This document shows, one piece after another, positions 9,266-18,341 of a DNA stretch of 64,000 bases (position 1 is the stretch's first letter; every line of letters begins with the position of its first letter). The notes beneath the pieces are model-generated. The model was not told the origin of the DNA. It saw only the letters and a program-made list of their open reading frames with translations, and made no database searches. The translations under genes and the position numbers were made by a program. Source of the stretch: Bacteroidota bacterium (GTDB lineage: Bacteria; Bacteroidota; Ignavibacteria; Ignavibacteriales; Melioribacteraceae); NCBI GenBank assembly GCA_023397505.1, contig JAEWUC010000003.1, positions 372,001 through 436,000 of the forward strand, given 5' to 3'.

Positions 9266-9796
9266 TTAAAACATCTGCAAAAAATTAAGAAGATTTCTGA
9301 ACGCCACCTCGGTATTACCAGGCGATCCGGCAAACTGGAAGTTATAATAAGATTCGGAATTCTCTTTTGTAAAGCTAATACGGAGTTTTGAAATCACAAT
9401 ATTTGCAACGGCGCTAAAAAAAATATTCTCGTTTCTGTTTAGATCAATCACTGCGTCGAATGTTTTGTCTTTTAATTTTTCCGTCAAATTATGATCGGGT
9501 AAAAATAATCTCGTTTTTTCGAGCGGGTTGAACGCAATAAACTTATACTTGTCCTTTTCCGGCATCAAGTTGTATTTATGCTCGGGTAAAAACAGAGTTA
9601 CACTTTTGCGATGAATTAATAGATATCTTAAAAGATCCTGAGCGTGATAAAAATCCGTGTCACTTTCCGGCATAATAATTAGGAAGTCCTGCGCATCAGT
9701 TATTATCTTATTAAAAATTATCGGTTCAAGATTTTTTTTCAAATATTTTTTGCGAACTATAATTCTTGCCAGTTTTAATTTTAGATTTTCGAACAT
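9266..9796 (-). CDS. Conserved hypothetical protein resembling the N-terminal half of a GT9 heptosyltransferase
   Basis: 176 residues. The first ~35 are basic and amphipathic (KLKLARIIVRKKYLKKN). Alternating strand/helix segments follow: DFLIIMPESDTDFYHAQDLLRYLL, SVTLFLP and FDAVIDLNRNENIFFSAVANIVISKLRISF. The last block is much like the N-terminal Rossmann half of ADP-heptose LPS heptosyltransferases (the D-x-V-I-D-L segment before the acceptor helix). The C-terminal nucleotide-sugar half is absent, so catalysis is unlikely. It ends 5 nt downstream of the ligA stop and may share its transcript. Short proteins of this type occur in Bacteroidota relatives, but I cannot name a function. Confidence 0.55.
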   Translation of the reverse strand: MFENLKLKLARIIVRKKYLKKNLEPIIFNKIITDAQDFLIIMPESDTDFYHAQDLLRYLLIHRKSVTLFLPEHKYNLMPEKDKYKFIAFNPLEKTRLFLPDHNLTEKLKDKTFDAVIDLNRNENIFFSAVANIVISKLRISFTKENSESYYNFQFAGSPGNTEVAFRNLLNFLQMF

Positions 9797-9801
9797 TTGA
9801 C

Positions 9802-11817
9802 CTACTTGATAAGTTTTAAAAAATCATCTTCCGAAAGAATTGCAATTCCGAGTTTTTCGGCTTTATCAAACTTAGAACCCGGTTTATCTCCGGCAACAAC
9901 ATAATCAGTATTTTTACTAACAGCCGATGTAACGCTTCCGCCATGCGATATTATTTTTTCTTTTGCTTCATCTCGGGACATTGAAGATAATGTTCCCGTT
10001 AATACAAATGTTTTTCCTTTAAGCGATTCCGATAACAATTGTTTTGCTTGAGCCGTAAAATTAAGCCCGCTTTCACGAAGCCGGTCAATAATTTTTAAAT
10101 TGTTCTTATCGCTGAAAAATCTCTTTATGCTGCGGCTTATACTTGGCCCTATTTCGTGTACTTCTTCAATTTGTTCTTCGGATGCACTCATTAAATTTTC
10201 GATTGTGAAAAAATGATCCGCAAGTTTTTTAGCTGCGCCGGAGCCGACATAACGTATTCCCAATGCAAATAATACTTTATCAAAATGTTTCTCTTTACTT
10301 TTTTCAATTGAATTAAGAAGGTTATCCACACTTTTTTCACCAAGACGTTCAATACCAATCAACTCATCACGTTTGTCTTTCAAGTGATAAATGTCGGAAT
10401 AATTTTGCAGCAAATTTAAATCTACAAATAAATCAATAAGTGCTTCGCCCAAACCTTCAATATCCATTGCCCCGCGTGCTGAAAAGTGGGCAATTCTTCC
10501 TTTAACTTGTGCCGGGCATAAATTATTCTCACAATAAATCGCTACTTCATTTTCAGGCTGGAATAATTTTGAATTACAAACCGGGCATTTGGAAGGGACT
10601 ACAACTTCTTTTGAATTCCTTGTACGGCTTTCATTATCAACAGATACAACTTTAGGAATTACATCGCCCCCTTTTTCAATAAACACCAAATCACCTTCGC
10701 GTATATCTTTGCGTTTAATTTCATCAATGTTGTGTAATGTTGCGCGACTAATTGTAGAACCTGCGAGAAAAACCGGTTCAAGTTCAGCAACCGGTGTTAG
10801 AGTTCCTGTTCTACCGACCTGCCAAGTAATTTTATGCAATTTAGTTTTTGCTTGTTTGGCCTTGAATTTAAAAGCTACCGCCCAACGCGGTGATTTGGCA
10901 ATGTTTCCCAAAATTCTTTGATGCTTGAACGAGTTAACCTTTACAACAACTCCATCAATTTCGTAAGGGAGGTTGTCACGCTTTAATTCCCATTCTTTAC
11001 AAAAACCCAGAACTTCGTTTATGTCTTTACATAGACGGTAATTTTTGTTCACTCTAAAACCGATTTCGGATAGGAGTTTTAGATTTTCTGCGTGATACGA
11101 AAGTTCATTATTCTCAACCAATAAATAATAGACAAATATTTGCAATGGTCTTTTGGCAACAATATTTGGGTCAAGAAGCTTAATTGTTCCGGCTGAAGAA
11201 TTTCGCGGATTAGCAAAAGTTTTTTCACCATTGAGTTCGCGTTCTTCATTCATTTTTTTGAATTCTCCCGTTTCCATAAAAATTTCACCGCGAACTTCAA
11301 ATTCATCTAATTTTATTTTCTTAGAAACCGGTTTTTTTATCGATAGCGGAACAGATTTGATTGTCCGAATATTATTTGTTACATCTTCGCCTGTTGTGCC
11401 GTCGCCGCGTGTTGCGGCCGTAATCAATTTCCCGTTTTTATATTTAAGCGATACCGAAACACCGTCTATTTTTAATTCGCAAACATACTCGGCAATTTCA
11501 CCACCTGGTAAATTTTCTTTTACTCTTCTATCAAATTCAAAAAGTTCTTCTTCGCTATATGTATTGGATAGACTCAACATTGGAGTTGTATGCTGAACTG
11601 GCTTAAAATCATTTGACAGATCTGAACCAACTCTTTGAGTGGGCGAATCTTTTGTTATTAAATGCGGATATTCTTTTTCGAGTTGTTTTAATTCGTTGAA
11701 TAAATTGTCATATTCAAAATCGCTGATTACCGGCTGAGCAAGAATAAAATAATTGTAATCGTGCTCGCGGATCAATTCGCGGAGTTCTTCAATTCTGGCT
11801 TCGGGTTTGATTTTCAT
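9802..11817 (-). CDS. ligA: NAD+-dependent DNA ligase LigA
   Basis: 671 residues, full length. Domain order: Ia NAD-binding helices (HDYNYFILAQPVISDFEYD), adenylation domain with the nucleophile K116 in ELKIDG, and OB fold. A four-cysteine zinc finger (CPVC...CENNLCPAQ, about residues 400-430), the helix-hairpin-helix region and a C-terminal BRCT domain (about 595-671, GKTFVLTGTLSSMSRDEAKEKI) complete it. It seals nicks in replication and repair using NAD+. Its start overlaps the end of the RodZ-like gene by 29 bp. All key motifs are intact. Confidence 0.97.
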   Translation of the reverse strand: MKIKPEARIEELRELIREHDYNYFILAQPVISDFEYDNLFNELKQLEKEYPHLITKDSPTQRVGSDLSNDFKPVQHTTPMLSLSNTYSEEELFEFDRRVKENLPGGEIAEYVCELKIDGVSVSLKYKNGKLITAATRGDGTTGEDVTNNIRTIKSVPLSIKKPVSKKIKLDEFEVRGEIFMETGEFKKMNEERELNGEKTFANPRNSSAGTIKLLDPNIVAKRPLQIFVYYLLVENNELSYHAENLKLLSEIGFRVNKNYRLCKDINEVLGFCKEWELKRDNLPYEIDGVVVKVNSFKHQRILGNIAKSPRWAVAFKFKAKQAKTKLHKITWQVGRTGTLTPVAELEPVFLAGSTISRATLHNIDEIKRKDIREGDLVFIEKGGDVIPKVVSVDNESRTRNSKEVVVPSKCPVCNSKLFQPENEVAIYCENNLCPAQVKGRIAHFSARGAMDIEGLGEALIDLFVDLNLLQNYSDIYHLKDKRDELIGIERLGEKSVDNLLNSIEKSKEKHFDKVLFALGIRYVGSGAAKKLADHFFTIENLMSASEEQIEEVHEIGPSISRSIKRFFSDKNNLKIIDRLRESGLNFTAQAKQLLSESLKGKTFVLTGTLSSMSRDEAKEKIISHGGSVTSAVSKNTDYVVAGDKPGSKFDKAEKLGIAILSEDDFLKLIK

Positions 11818-12652
11818 TTCTCGTCGGTGGTGTAAGTGTATATGCCCTTACAGTATCTGCATTAATAACCAAATTTCTTATTTCCCCCGCATTCCCAATA
11901 TCTTTTAGTTGCTTTCCATTTAATGCAATAGTAACATTTCCTGCGTTTCCAACTACAATCCTAAATTCTTTAGAAGCATTGTAAGTTAATTTACTGTTTG
12001 CATCAACCATTCCTTCCTGTCGAACTTTATTATCAGATAATACTTTTACCCAAACTCTTTGCAATGTATTTACCGAAATTTGAAGACTGTCGTTTGGAAT
12101 TGTGGCTTCTTCTATAGGAGAAATGTTTTTTGTTGTGTCGATTTCGAATGCAGGCTGATCTTCTTCATAATTGTATTCACTTGATTGCTCAGATATTATA
12201 TCAGGCGCTGATTCTTTTAAGAATAGAAAATAAACAAGTATTAGTACAACGGTGGCTACTCCAATACCAAATACAAAATTCAGATTGGAATTTTTTTTAA
12301 TTCGGGCGGCTTTAACTTCACTTTTTGTTTCTTCTAAATCCGGCTCTTCAACTTTATCGGTATGAACAATTTCTTTTTCTTCTATTACAAGTTTATCTTC
12401 AGTTTTACCGAGCCTAGCCGTATCGAATTTGTGAATAACTTCTTCGGGATTTAAATCTATGATTGAAGCATATTCTTTTATAAACGCGCGTACATATAGA
12501 TCAGGTAGAATATCAAATCTTGCATCTTCAATTGCACGTATAAATTTTACATCAATTTTTGTTTTGTTGGCTATTTGCTGAGGAGTAATGTTTTTGGATT
12601 CTCTTTCAGTTTTTAATTCTTCAGCAAATTTTTTTAATGCTTCGCTTGGCAT
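11789..12652 (-). CDS. RodZ-like helix-turn-helix membrane protein
   Basis: 287 residues. An N-terminal cytoplasmic Xre/HTH_25-type helix-turn-helix (about 8-75; TPQQIANKTKIDVKFIRAIED) is followed by an acidic/basic linker and one TM helix (about 125-145, VFGIGVATVVLILVYFLFL). A C-terminal extracytoplasmic beta-rich domain of DUF4115 type follows (RVWVKVLSDNKVRQEGM, FRIVVGNAGNVTIALNGK). This is the architecture of RodZ, which links MreB to the wall elongation machinery. No mre genes are in the window. The start ATG 12652 lies 9 nt after rsmB, so the genes are probably one unit with ligA. Confidence 0.82.
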   Translation of the reverse strand: MPSEALKKFAEELKTERESKNITPQQIANKTKIDVKFIRAIEDARFDILPDLYVRAFIKEYASIIDLNPEEVIHKFDTARLGKTEDKLVIEEKEIVHTDKVEEPDLEETKSEVKAARIKKNSNLNFVFGIGVATVVLILVYFLFLKESAPDIISEQSSEYNYEEDQPAFEIDTTKNISPIEEATIPNDSLQISVNTLQRVWVKVLSDNKVRQEGMVDANSKLTYNASKEFRIVVGNAGNVTIALNGKQLKDIGNAGEIRNLVINADTVRAYTLTPPTRNENQTRSQN

Positions 12653-12661
12653 TATGGGCTC

Positions 12662-14029
12662 TTATTCTATTCTTTGAATCTTGGCAGCGAATGATCCGTC
12701 TATGCCGTGAACATGCGGCAAAGTTTGAATGCACCCGTTTTCATCAATTAGATTTTCAGGAAACTGTGAACCAGCAATCAACAATTTGAAATTCACATGT
12801 TCGGCTAAAAACTTTTTGACAATTTCAAAATTTTCTTCAGGTTCAATTGTACAGGTGCTGTAAACGATCACCCCGCCGGGTTTAACATGAGTAGCTCCTT
12901 TTTTGAGTAACTCATATTGCATATTAACAATTTTTCTAATATCACCCAAGTCCTTCTTCCATTTAAGATCGGGTTTTTTAGTCAACGTTCCTAATCCCGA
13001 ACATGGGGCGTCGCAAAGAACCCTATCGAACAATTCCGCACCTTCGTATTCAAGACTATCTATTGCAATTGTTTTTACAATCGAGACTTTTAGGCGTGAA
13101 AGATTTTTATCCAAAATTTTTAATCTGCTTTCAAATCGATCAAGCGCTATTATTTCCCCTTGGTTTTCCATAATGTCTGCAATAAAAGCCGTTTTACCGC
13201 CGGGAGCTGCACATAAATCCAATACACGCATTCCGGGTTTTGTATCCAATAATTTTACCGGGAAACCTGTACTCTCATCCTGAATTGTAAAATATCCTTT
13301 CTGAAAATATTCCCAATCGGCAATGTTGGTAAGATTATTCAATCTAATGAATTCCGGCAACAACTTACTTTCGGAGAATTTTAGATCGACCGAGTTTAAC
13401 AGCTTAATAAATTCTTCTTTATTTGTTACAAGTCTATTAATACGAAGTGTTAATGTTGGCTTATTATTGTTTGCTATTAAAAGTTTTTCCGTTTCTTCTT
13501 TACCGTATCTTGCGACCCATCTTTTAACCATCCAAGTTGGATGAGAATAATATGCGCTTAAATATGCAATTAAATCTTCTGCGGGATCGGGATAGCGGAT
13601 GCTTTCCTTGTTTCTTATAATATTTCGTAAAATTGCGTTTGTTTGGTCGGCGTGTTTTTGCCCTTGAAGTTTTTTAACAAAATCAACAGCTTCATTTACA
13701 GCGGCATAGTCCGGCACTTTATCTAAAAATAAAATTTGATAAAGGGCAACGCGCAATGCATTTTTAACATTCGGTACACACTTAGAAAATTGACCTTTAT
13801 AAAATCCGTTTAGTATCCAGTCGATTCTTCCAATCCAGCGCATAACGCCGTGTACAATTTCGAAAAGTAACGCTTTATCAACACCGGAAAGATTTGAGTT
13901 TTTCAGTTCTATATCTAATAATTTATCAAGGTACGCGTCGGTTCTATCAACGCGGTTAAGAATTTTAATTGCAAATCCCCTAACGCCTTGATAAAGATTT
14001 AATCCGAAAGTTTCTGTTGAATTTTCCAT
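12662..14029 (-). CDS. rsmB: 16S rRNA (cytosine-967-C5)-methyltransferase RsmB
   Basis: 455 residues. The N-terminal NusB-like RNA-binding domain (1-~140, e.g. DAYLDKLLDIELKN and LFEIVHGVMRW) is joined to a Rossmann methyltransferase domain. The SAM-binding motif is DLCAAPGGKT (271-280). Catalytic cysteines are C343 in DAPCSGLGTLTKKPD and C393 in YSTCTIEPEEN. This combination of NusB fusion and two active-site cysteines is specific to RsmB/Sun. The C-terminus ends in GSFAAKIQRIE, as is normal for the family. Confidence 0.94.
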   Translation of the reverse strand: MENSTETFGLNLYQGVRGFAIKILNRVDRTDAYLDKLLDIELKNSNLSGVDKALLFEIVHGVMRWIGRIDWILNGFYKGQFSKCVPNVKNALRVALYQILFLDKVPDYAAVNEAVDFVKKLQGQKHADQTNAILRNIIRNKESIRYPDPAEDLIAYLSAYYSHPTWMVKRWVARYGKEETEKLLIANNNKPTLTLRINRLVTNKEEFIKLLNSVDLKFSESKLLPEFIRLNNLTNIADWEYFQKGYFTIQDESTGFPVKLLDTKPGMRVLDLCAAPGGKTAFIADIMENQGEIIALDRFESRLKILDKNLSRLKVSIVKTIAIDSLEYEGAELFDRVLCDAPCSGLGTLTKKPDLKWKKDLGDIRKIVNMQYELLKKGATHVKPGGVIVYSTCTIEPEENFEIVKKFLAEHVNFKLLIAGSQFPENLIDENGCIQTLPHVHGIDGSFAAKIQRIE

Positions 14030-14079
14030 TTAAAGATTTCTTTATTCCAAAATTTTGAAAAAACACGGTAGGTTATTTA

Positions 14080-14110
14080 AAAAACGAAAGGGCTGTAAAT
14101 TAACAGCCCC
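14080..14110 (-). terminator. Intrinsic terminator after rpmE
   Basis: A 7-bp stem GGGCTGT/ACAGCCC with a 6-nt loop lies just downstream of the rpmE stop. On the minus strand it is followed by a T-rich stretch (CTTTCGTTTTTT). It separates rpmE from rsmB. Confidence 0.8.
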
Positions 14111-14133
14111 GCCAAATAAAAATTTAATATCAA

Positions 14134-14340
14134 TTATGCTTCCTTCATTCCGTATTTTTTCTTAAATCTTTCAACACGTCCGGTCGAATCTAACATTTTC
14201 TGTTTACCGGTAAAAAACGGATGACATTCAGAGCAAATTTCCAATTTAATAGTACTGGATGTAGAACGTGTTACAAATGTATTTCCGCAAACACATGTAA
14301 CTACACATTTTTTGTAATTAGGATGAATACCTGTTTTCAT
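14134..14340 (-). CDS. rpmE: 50S ribosomal protein L31 (zinc-binding, C+ type)
   Basis: 68 residues. Starts MKTGIHPNYKKC as usual for L31. The four zinc ligands are C16 and C18 (VTCVCGN) plus C37 and C40 (EICSECHPFFTGKQK), so this is the zinc-containing form. It binds the 50S central protuberance and bridges to the small subunit. It is a single-gene unit with its own hairpin terminator downstream. Confidence 0.97.
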   Translation of the reverse strand: MKTGIHPNYKKCVVTCVCGNTFVTRSTSSTIKLEICSECHPFFTGKQKMLDSTGRVERFKKKYGMKEA

Positions 14341-14422
14341 TATAAAAATACTTCCTTTTGAATTTTCGGGTCAAAATTTACTAATGCCGGCTCAAAAAAA
14401 CAAATAATTTTAAGAAAAACGC

Positions 14423-15121
14423 CTATTTCCGAGCATTTTTAATTGAATCAGCTTTCACTTGCGCTTTTTTTACCGAATCGATCAGAGCCCTATACTTAGA
14501 AATTGTTTCTTTATCCGGTTGTTGACGAATAAAAAATCCGTCAAAGTCGGCTGATTCTTCACCGTTATTAACCACATTTCCCTGCTGAATACTTGTTCTT
14601 TTTTGAGTATCGCCGGAAATAAAATCATCAAGTGCAACCGATCTGTTTCTGCTTATCGGGTATTTTGATTTACTTTCAATAGCCCCATCGTTTTTTTGAA
14701 TTCTTGTATCATTTCCCAGATTGACTATACCTTCAACTTGTTTAGAAACGACACCGGTATTCTGCTTATTAACCTGTGTTTCATTCACAACCAAATCAGT
14801 CTTCGATGATGCAATATTGCCTTGCGAATCGCTAATGATTGCATGGGGTTCCGTCATTAATGGATTATCAATTTGCCGGTTTGCATCAGAGAAGAATAGG
14901 AAGAAAACAATTACCGCCGAAACAACAACAGCGGAAGGTGCAAGAAATCTTATAAAGTTGAATTGCGCTCTTTCTTCTTTAACCTCACCGAAATTCTGAT
15001 TTTGAATCCGGGTCATTAAATTGAGTTCAAAGTTTTCCGGAGCGTTTATTTTAGGCAGCGATTTTAAATCGTTTATAAGTTTTGACTGCTCTGCTTCATT
15101 ATTGTAGCTGTTTATTCCCAT
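14423..15121 (-). CDS. Putative membrane anti-sigma factor partner of the ECF sigma gene
   Basis: 232 residues with one TM helix (about 57-77, FLAPSAVVVSAVIVFFLFF). The ~55-residue cytoplasmic N-terminus is helical (SKLINDLKSLPKINAPENFELNLMTRIQ), and a low-complexity outer part is rich in Asn, Gln, Ser and Asp. It starts 4 nt after the ECF sigma gene, so the two are translationally coupled, as is standard for sigma/anti-sigma pairs. The N-terminal stretch looks like the short sigma-binding helices of Bacteroidota anti-sigma proteins, but there is no HxxxCxxC zinc motif. Role is inferred from position. Confidence 0.6.
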   Translation of the reverse strand: MGINSYNNEAEQSKLINDLKSLPKINAPENFELNLMTRIQNQNFGEVKEERAQFNFIRFLAPSAVVVSAVIVFFLFFSDANRQIDNPLMTEPHAIISDSQGNIASSKTDLVVNETQVNKQNTGVVSKQVEGIVNLGNDTRIQKNDGAIESKSKYPISRNRSVALDDFISGDTQKRTSIQQGNVVNNGEESADFDGFFIRQQPDKETISKYRALIDSVKKAQVKADSIKNARK

Positions 15122-15125
15122 AGGC

Positions 15126-15719
15126 CTACTCGTTATAGATTTTTTTTAAGAGTTTTTGTAATTGTGTTCTACCCCGGTTTATCCTTGATTTTACAGTGCC
15201 GAGTGAAAGTCCGGTTATATCGGCAATTTCTTCATAGGATAAATCCTGTACATCCCGAAGAATAACAACCTCCCTATAAACCGGTTTAACTTTCATAAGT
15301 GCTTTTTGAATAATTTCATTTTTAATTTCGCTGTCGGCCGAACGATCCGGTGCAACAAATGATTTGTCCTCAATTTGAATAGACCTTTCGTCTTCGCTGT
15401 TGTTATCGATCGAAAAAATTGTACGCCTTCTTCTGCGTTTAAGCTCGTTTTTTGCGAGGTTGCCTGCAATTGTATAAATCCAAGTTGAAAATTTTGCGAA
15501 TTCACGATAAGAATCTTTGTTTAAATAAAATTTTATCATTGTATCCTGAACGATATCCGTGCATATATCCCTATCACCAACAAATCGGTAAACAAAGTTC
15601 ATCAAAGGATCTTTGTAACGCTTAACCAATATTTCATAAGCATCAAGGGTGTTGTTTATCTGGAATTCCTTGATAAGCTCTTCGTCCTTCAAATCCGTCA
15701 ACTTTTTATTCAGGGTCAA
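15126..15719 (-). CDS. RNA polymerase ECF sigma factor, RpoE-like
   Basis: 197 residues. Sigma region 2 is at about 25-95 (YEILVKRYKDPLMNFVYRFVGD, DIVQDTMIKFYLN, FSTWIYTIAGNLAKNELKRRRRR). Region 4 is at about 135-190 (VYREVVILRDVQDLSYEEIADITGLS, then VKSRINRGRTQLQ, the -35 helix-turn-helix). There is no region 1 or 3. No in-frame ATG precedes region 2, so translation most likely starts at the TTG at 15719. The next gene downstream encodes a single-pass membrane protein, its likely anti-sigma factor. The target regulon cannot be read here. Confidence 0.9.
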   Translation of the reverse strand: MTLNKKLTDLKDEELIKEFQINNTLDAYEILVKRYKDPLMNFVYRFVGDRDICTDIVQDTMIKFYLNKDSYREFAKFSTWIYTIAGNLAKNELKRRRRRTIFSIDNNSEDERSIQIEDKSFVAPDRSADSEIKNEIIQKALMKVKPVYREVVILRDVQDLSYEEIADITGLSLGTVKSRINRGRTQLQKLLKKIYNE

Positions 15720-15804
15720 TTATACTCATCCGATATTAAGATTGTTTCAAATTTTTGTAATTAATTTTAGCCAATAAGAAAAATAAATTCAACTTTCGCA
15801 CTGC

Positions 15805-16815
15805 TTATTTCATCATTTCAGAGATCAAAGAAATGAGAACGGTTTTTGGTTCTGAAGCCGAGGTTTTAACAGCTAAATCGGCTTGTAATAGCGCCCTCGA
15901 TGAATTTAAGAGCCGGTCGTCCTTCATAAAATACCCGGCCTTCTTACAATTTATGTAATAATACCAGCTAACACCCATAAGTTTTGAAGCTTCGTTGTCA
16001 TTTATATTTGACCTAACCATTTCGGTAATTTGTGCTAGAGTAAGAATAAATTTCGCAAGCATGTTTAATATAGCTATGATTTCCTGCCCGGAATCTAAAA
16101 GATTAAAAGCTATTTCAAGCGATTTGGATTTATCTCCCTTTCCAAGCGCATTTTGTAAATCAAAAATTGTATACTGCCTTGTGTTCGAAGATAATTTCTG
16201 AATATCCTCAAATGAAATTTCCTTTTTATCAACTGCGTAATCGGATAACTTTTGAAGCTGCATTTCCAAAAGTGATTTTTCTTCGCCCACAATTTCAATC
16301 AACGCACGGGCATTATCTTCACTCAAATCAAATTTCATTTTTTTAGATTGGCGTAAAACCCAGCCAACCAATTCATTACCGGTTTCATTTCTCGCTTCGA
16401 ATAAATATTTCTTTTCGAGTAAAACCGAATACGGTTCGCGAGAAGCATCGCTTATCTTTGCTGGATTAGTAACTACAAGTATTGAAAATTCCGGCGGATT
16501 TTTTATATATGCTGATAATTCCTTCTTATCATTCAGTTTCTCGAAGTTTTTAACAACGACAATTTTCTTGCCGCCGCCAAACGGAAAACTGTACGCCAAA
16601 TCAAGTATTTGAGATATATTTTGATTTTTCTCAACATTTATTACTTCACGATCAAAGTCAGATTGAATAAACGGGTCGACTGCTTTTTGAATTGTTTCAA
16701 CAGCAGCATCTATGGAAAAACTATCTTCGCCGCATAAGAAATAAACAGGTAGAAGTTTTTCACTGCTTAAATTTTTCGATAATTCCTGAATTGAAGGAAG
16801 TTCTTTTTTTGCCAT
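15805..16815 (-). CDS. holA: DNA polymerase III subunit delta (HolA)
   Basis: 336 residues from ATG 16815; an in-frame GTG at 16842 would add nine residues of no family likeness. Hallmarks are the N-terminal clamp-loader strand LLPVYFLCGEDSFSIDAAVETI, the central KKIVVVKNFEKL and ILVVTNPAKISDASREP, and the domain III region with TIFDLQNALGKGDKSKSLEIA. Delta opens the beta clamp in the clamp-loader complex. Delta proteins diverge strongly, but the order and length agree with the family. Confidence 0.9.
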   Translation of the reverse strand: MAKKELPSIQELSKNLSSEKLLPVYFLCGEDSFSIDAAVETIQKAVDPFIQSDFDREVINVEKNQNISQILDLAYSFPFGGGKKIVVVKNFEKLNDKKELSAYIKNPPEFSILVVTNPAKISDASREPYSVLLEKKYLFEARNETGNELVGWVLRQSKKMKFDLSEDNARALIEIVGEEKSLLEMQLQKLSDYAVDKKEISFEDIQKLSSNTRQYTIFDLQNALGKGDKSKSLEIAFNLLDSGQEIIAILNMLAKFILTLAQITEMVRSNINDNEASKLMGVSWYYYINCKKAGYFMKDDRLLNSSRALLQADLAVKTSASEPKTVLISLISEMMK

Positions 16816-16867
16816 TGGTTGATCGCTATGCGCAGAGCGCACCGCACTTATTTGTTTAAAGAAAATT

Positions 16868-17476
16868 CTATTTCTTAACTATTGATACTTTTTCCATCAC
16901 AACTTGGCTAACAGGTTTATCCATTTGATCTGTCGGCAGCAGGCTAATATCGATAACTACTTCCATTCCTCTAACTACTTCGCCAAAAATTGTATGTTTT
17001 AAATCGAGCCAGGGAGTAGGAACAACAGTAATAAAAAACTGACTCTGGTTGGAATTAGGACCAGAATTAGCCATTGATAAAATGCCGGGTTTGTTATGTT
17101 TTAACGAAACGGAAAATTCATCTTCGAAAGGACCGCCGTAAACACTGCTTCCACCGCGTCCAGTACCGGTTGGATCACCACCTTGGATCATGAAATTTTT
17201 TATCACTCTATGGAAAATAACCCCGTCATAAAAACCGGCACTTGCCAATCCTACAAAATTTTTAACTGTTCTCGGCGCATCTTTATGGAACAATTCAATT
17301 TCGATTTCACCCATATTGGTTTTAATAACAGCATATAATTTTTGATTGTTCTCAAGTTTCATCAACTCGGTAAGATTTATGTTTTTTGAATCTTCTTTGG
17401 TCGAATCTTTTTTTTCTTGTGAATTGCACGATATGGTTGCAATCATCAAAAAAAACAAAACGAGATTTCTTTTCAT
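16868..17476 (-). CDS. Cyclophilin-type peptidyl-prolyl cis-trans isomerase, lipoprotein
   Basis: 202 residues. A signal peptide with lipobox IATISC (Cys17) is followed by a charged linker (EKKDSTKEDS), so the enzyme is anchored in an envelope membrane. The cyclophilin fold spans about 47-200, with FHKDAPRTVKNFVGLASAGFY, the signature VIFHRVIKNFMIQGGDPTGTG and SQFFITVVPTPWLD. The catalytic Arg lies in FHRVI. It should isomerise X-Pro bonds in exported proteins. It starts 8 nt after uppP and is probably in one transcript with it. Confidence 0.93.
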   Translation of the reverse strand: MKRNLVLFFLMIATISCNSQEKKDSTKEDSKNINLTELMKLENNQKLYAVIKTNMGEIEIELFHKDAPRTVKNFVGLASAGFYDGVIFHRVIKNFMIQGGDPTGTGRGGSSVYGGPFEDEFSVSLKHNKPGILSMANSGPNSNQSQFFITVVPTPWLDLKHTIFGEVVRGMEVVIDISLLPTDQMDKPVSQVVMEKVSIVKK

Positions 17477-17484
17477 ATTTTCCC

Positions 17485-18333
17485 CTATGGTTGTAAAAAT
17501 CCTTGCGATAGTAATACCAAAATTAAAATTCCTAAAACAATTCTATAAATAATAAAAATCATTGTTGATTTCTTTTTTAAATATCTAAGTAAGAACTCTA
17601 TTGAAAGGTATCCAACTATAGCCGAAACAATAGTCGCAGCAACAAGATTTATCACATGATCGCCGGTAATGTATTCAAGCGATTGATACAGTTCAAGGAG
17701 TCCGCTTGCAAGTATAGCAGGAATACTCATAAGAAAAGAAAATCTAGCGGCAGTTTCGCGGTTGAATCCAAGAAATAACGAAGCAGTAATCGTAGTGCCC
17801 GAACGTGATGAACCGGGTATTAAAGCCATTGACTGCGCGATTCCAATTATTACAGCATCATACCATTTTATGTTTTCGAGCTTACGGTTAAACTTCCCGA
17901 ATTTTTCTGCAGCTGCAAGAATTAATGCAAGTACTATCAAACTTCCTGCAATAACGTATAAATTTTTCGTGAGCGCACCTTCAATAATATCTTTTAAACT
18001 TAGCCCGATTATCGCTACTGGCAAAGTGGCAACTATTAGATACCACCCCATTTTAGAATTTGCGGATTGCTCTGATAATCTTTTCCGAGCAATTAAATTA
18101 TCGTTTAGAAAATCCTTCACAATATTTAGAAGATCTTTCCAAAAATAAATTAGTACCGCAAAGAGAGTACCAAGTTGGATTACTGCAATAAAAGAAGTCC
18201 AATGTTCGGGATTTTCCGGTGAAATTAAATTCATCAATTTTCCAGCGACGGTTAAGTGGCCGGTACTGCTGATAGGTAAATATTCACTTAGCCCTTGAAT
18301 GATGCCGAGAACTACAGCCTCTAAAAAATTCAT
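17485..18333 (-). CDS. uppP: Undecaprenyl-diphosphate phosphatase UppP/BacA
   Basis: 282 residues with about eight TM helices. Both catalytic signatures are present: GIIQGLSEYLPISSTGHL near residue 11 and IPGSSRSGTT near residue 170. The enzyme dephosphorylates undecaprenyl pyrophosphate on the outer face of the inner membrane to recycle the lipid carrier for peptidoglycan and O-antigen synthesis. That ties it to the glycan genes at the left end of the window. Starts with ATG 8 nt after the beta-barrel gene. Confidence 0.96.
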   Translation of the reverse strand: MNFLEAVVLGIIQGLSEYLPISSTGHLTVAGKLMNLISPENPEHWTSFIAVIQLGTLFAVLIYFWKDLLNIVKDFLNDNLIARKRLSEQSANSKMGWYLIVATLPVAIIGLSLKDIIEGALTKNLYVIAGSLIVLALILAAAEKFGKFNRKLENIKWYDAVIIGIAQSMALIPGSSRSGTTITASLFLGFNRETAARFSFLMSIPAILASGLLELYQSLEYITGDHVINLVAATIVSAIVGYLSIEFLLRYLKKKSTMIFIIYRIVLGILILVLLSQGFLQP

Positions 18334-18341
18334 ACTATGCC

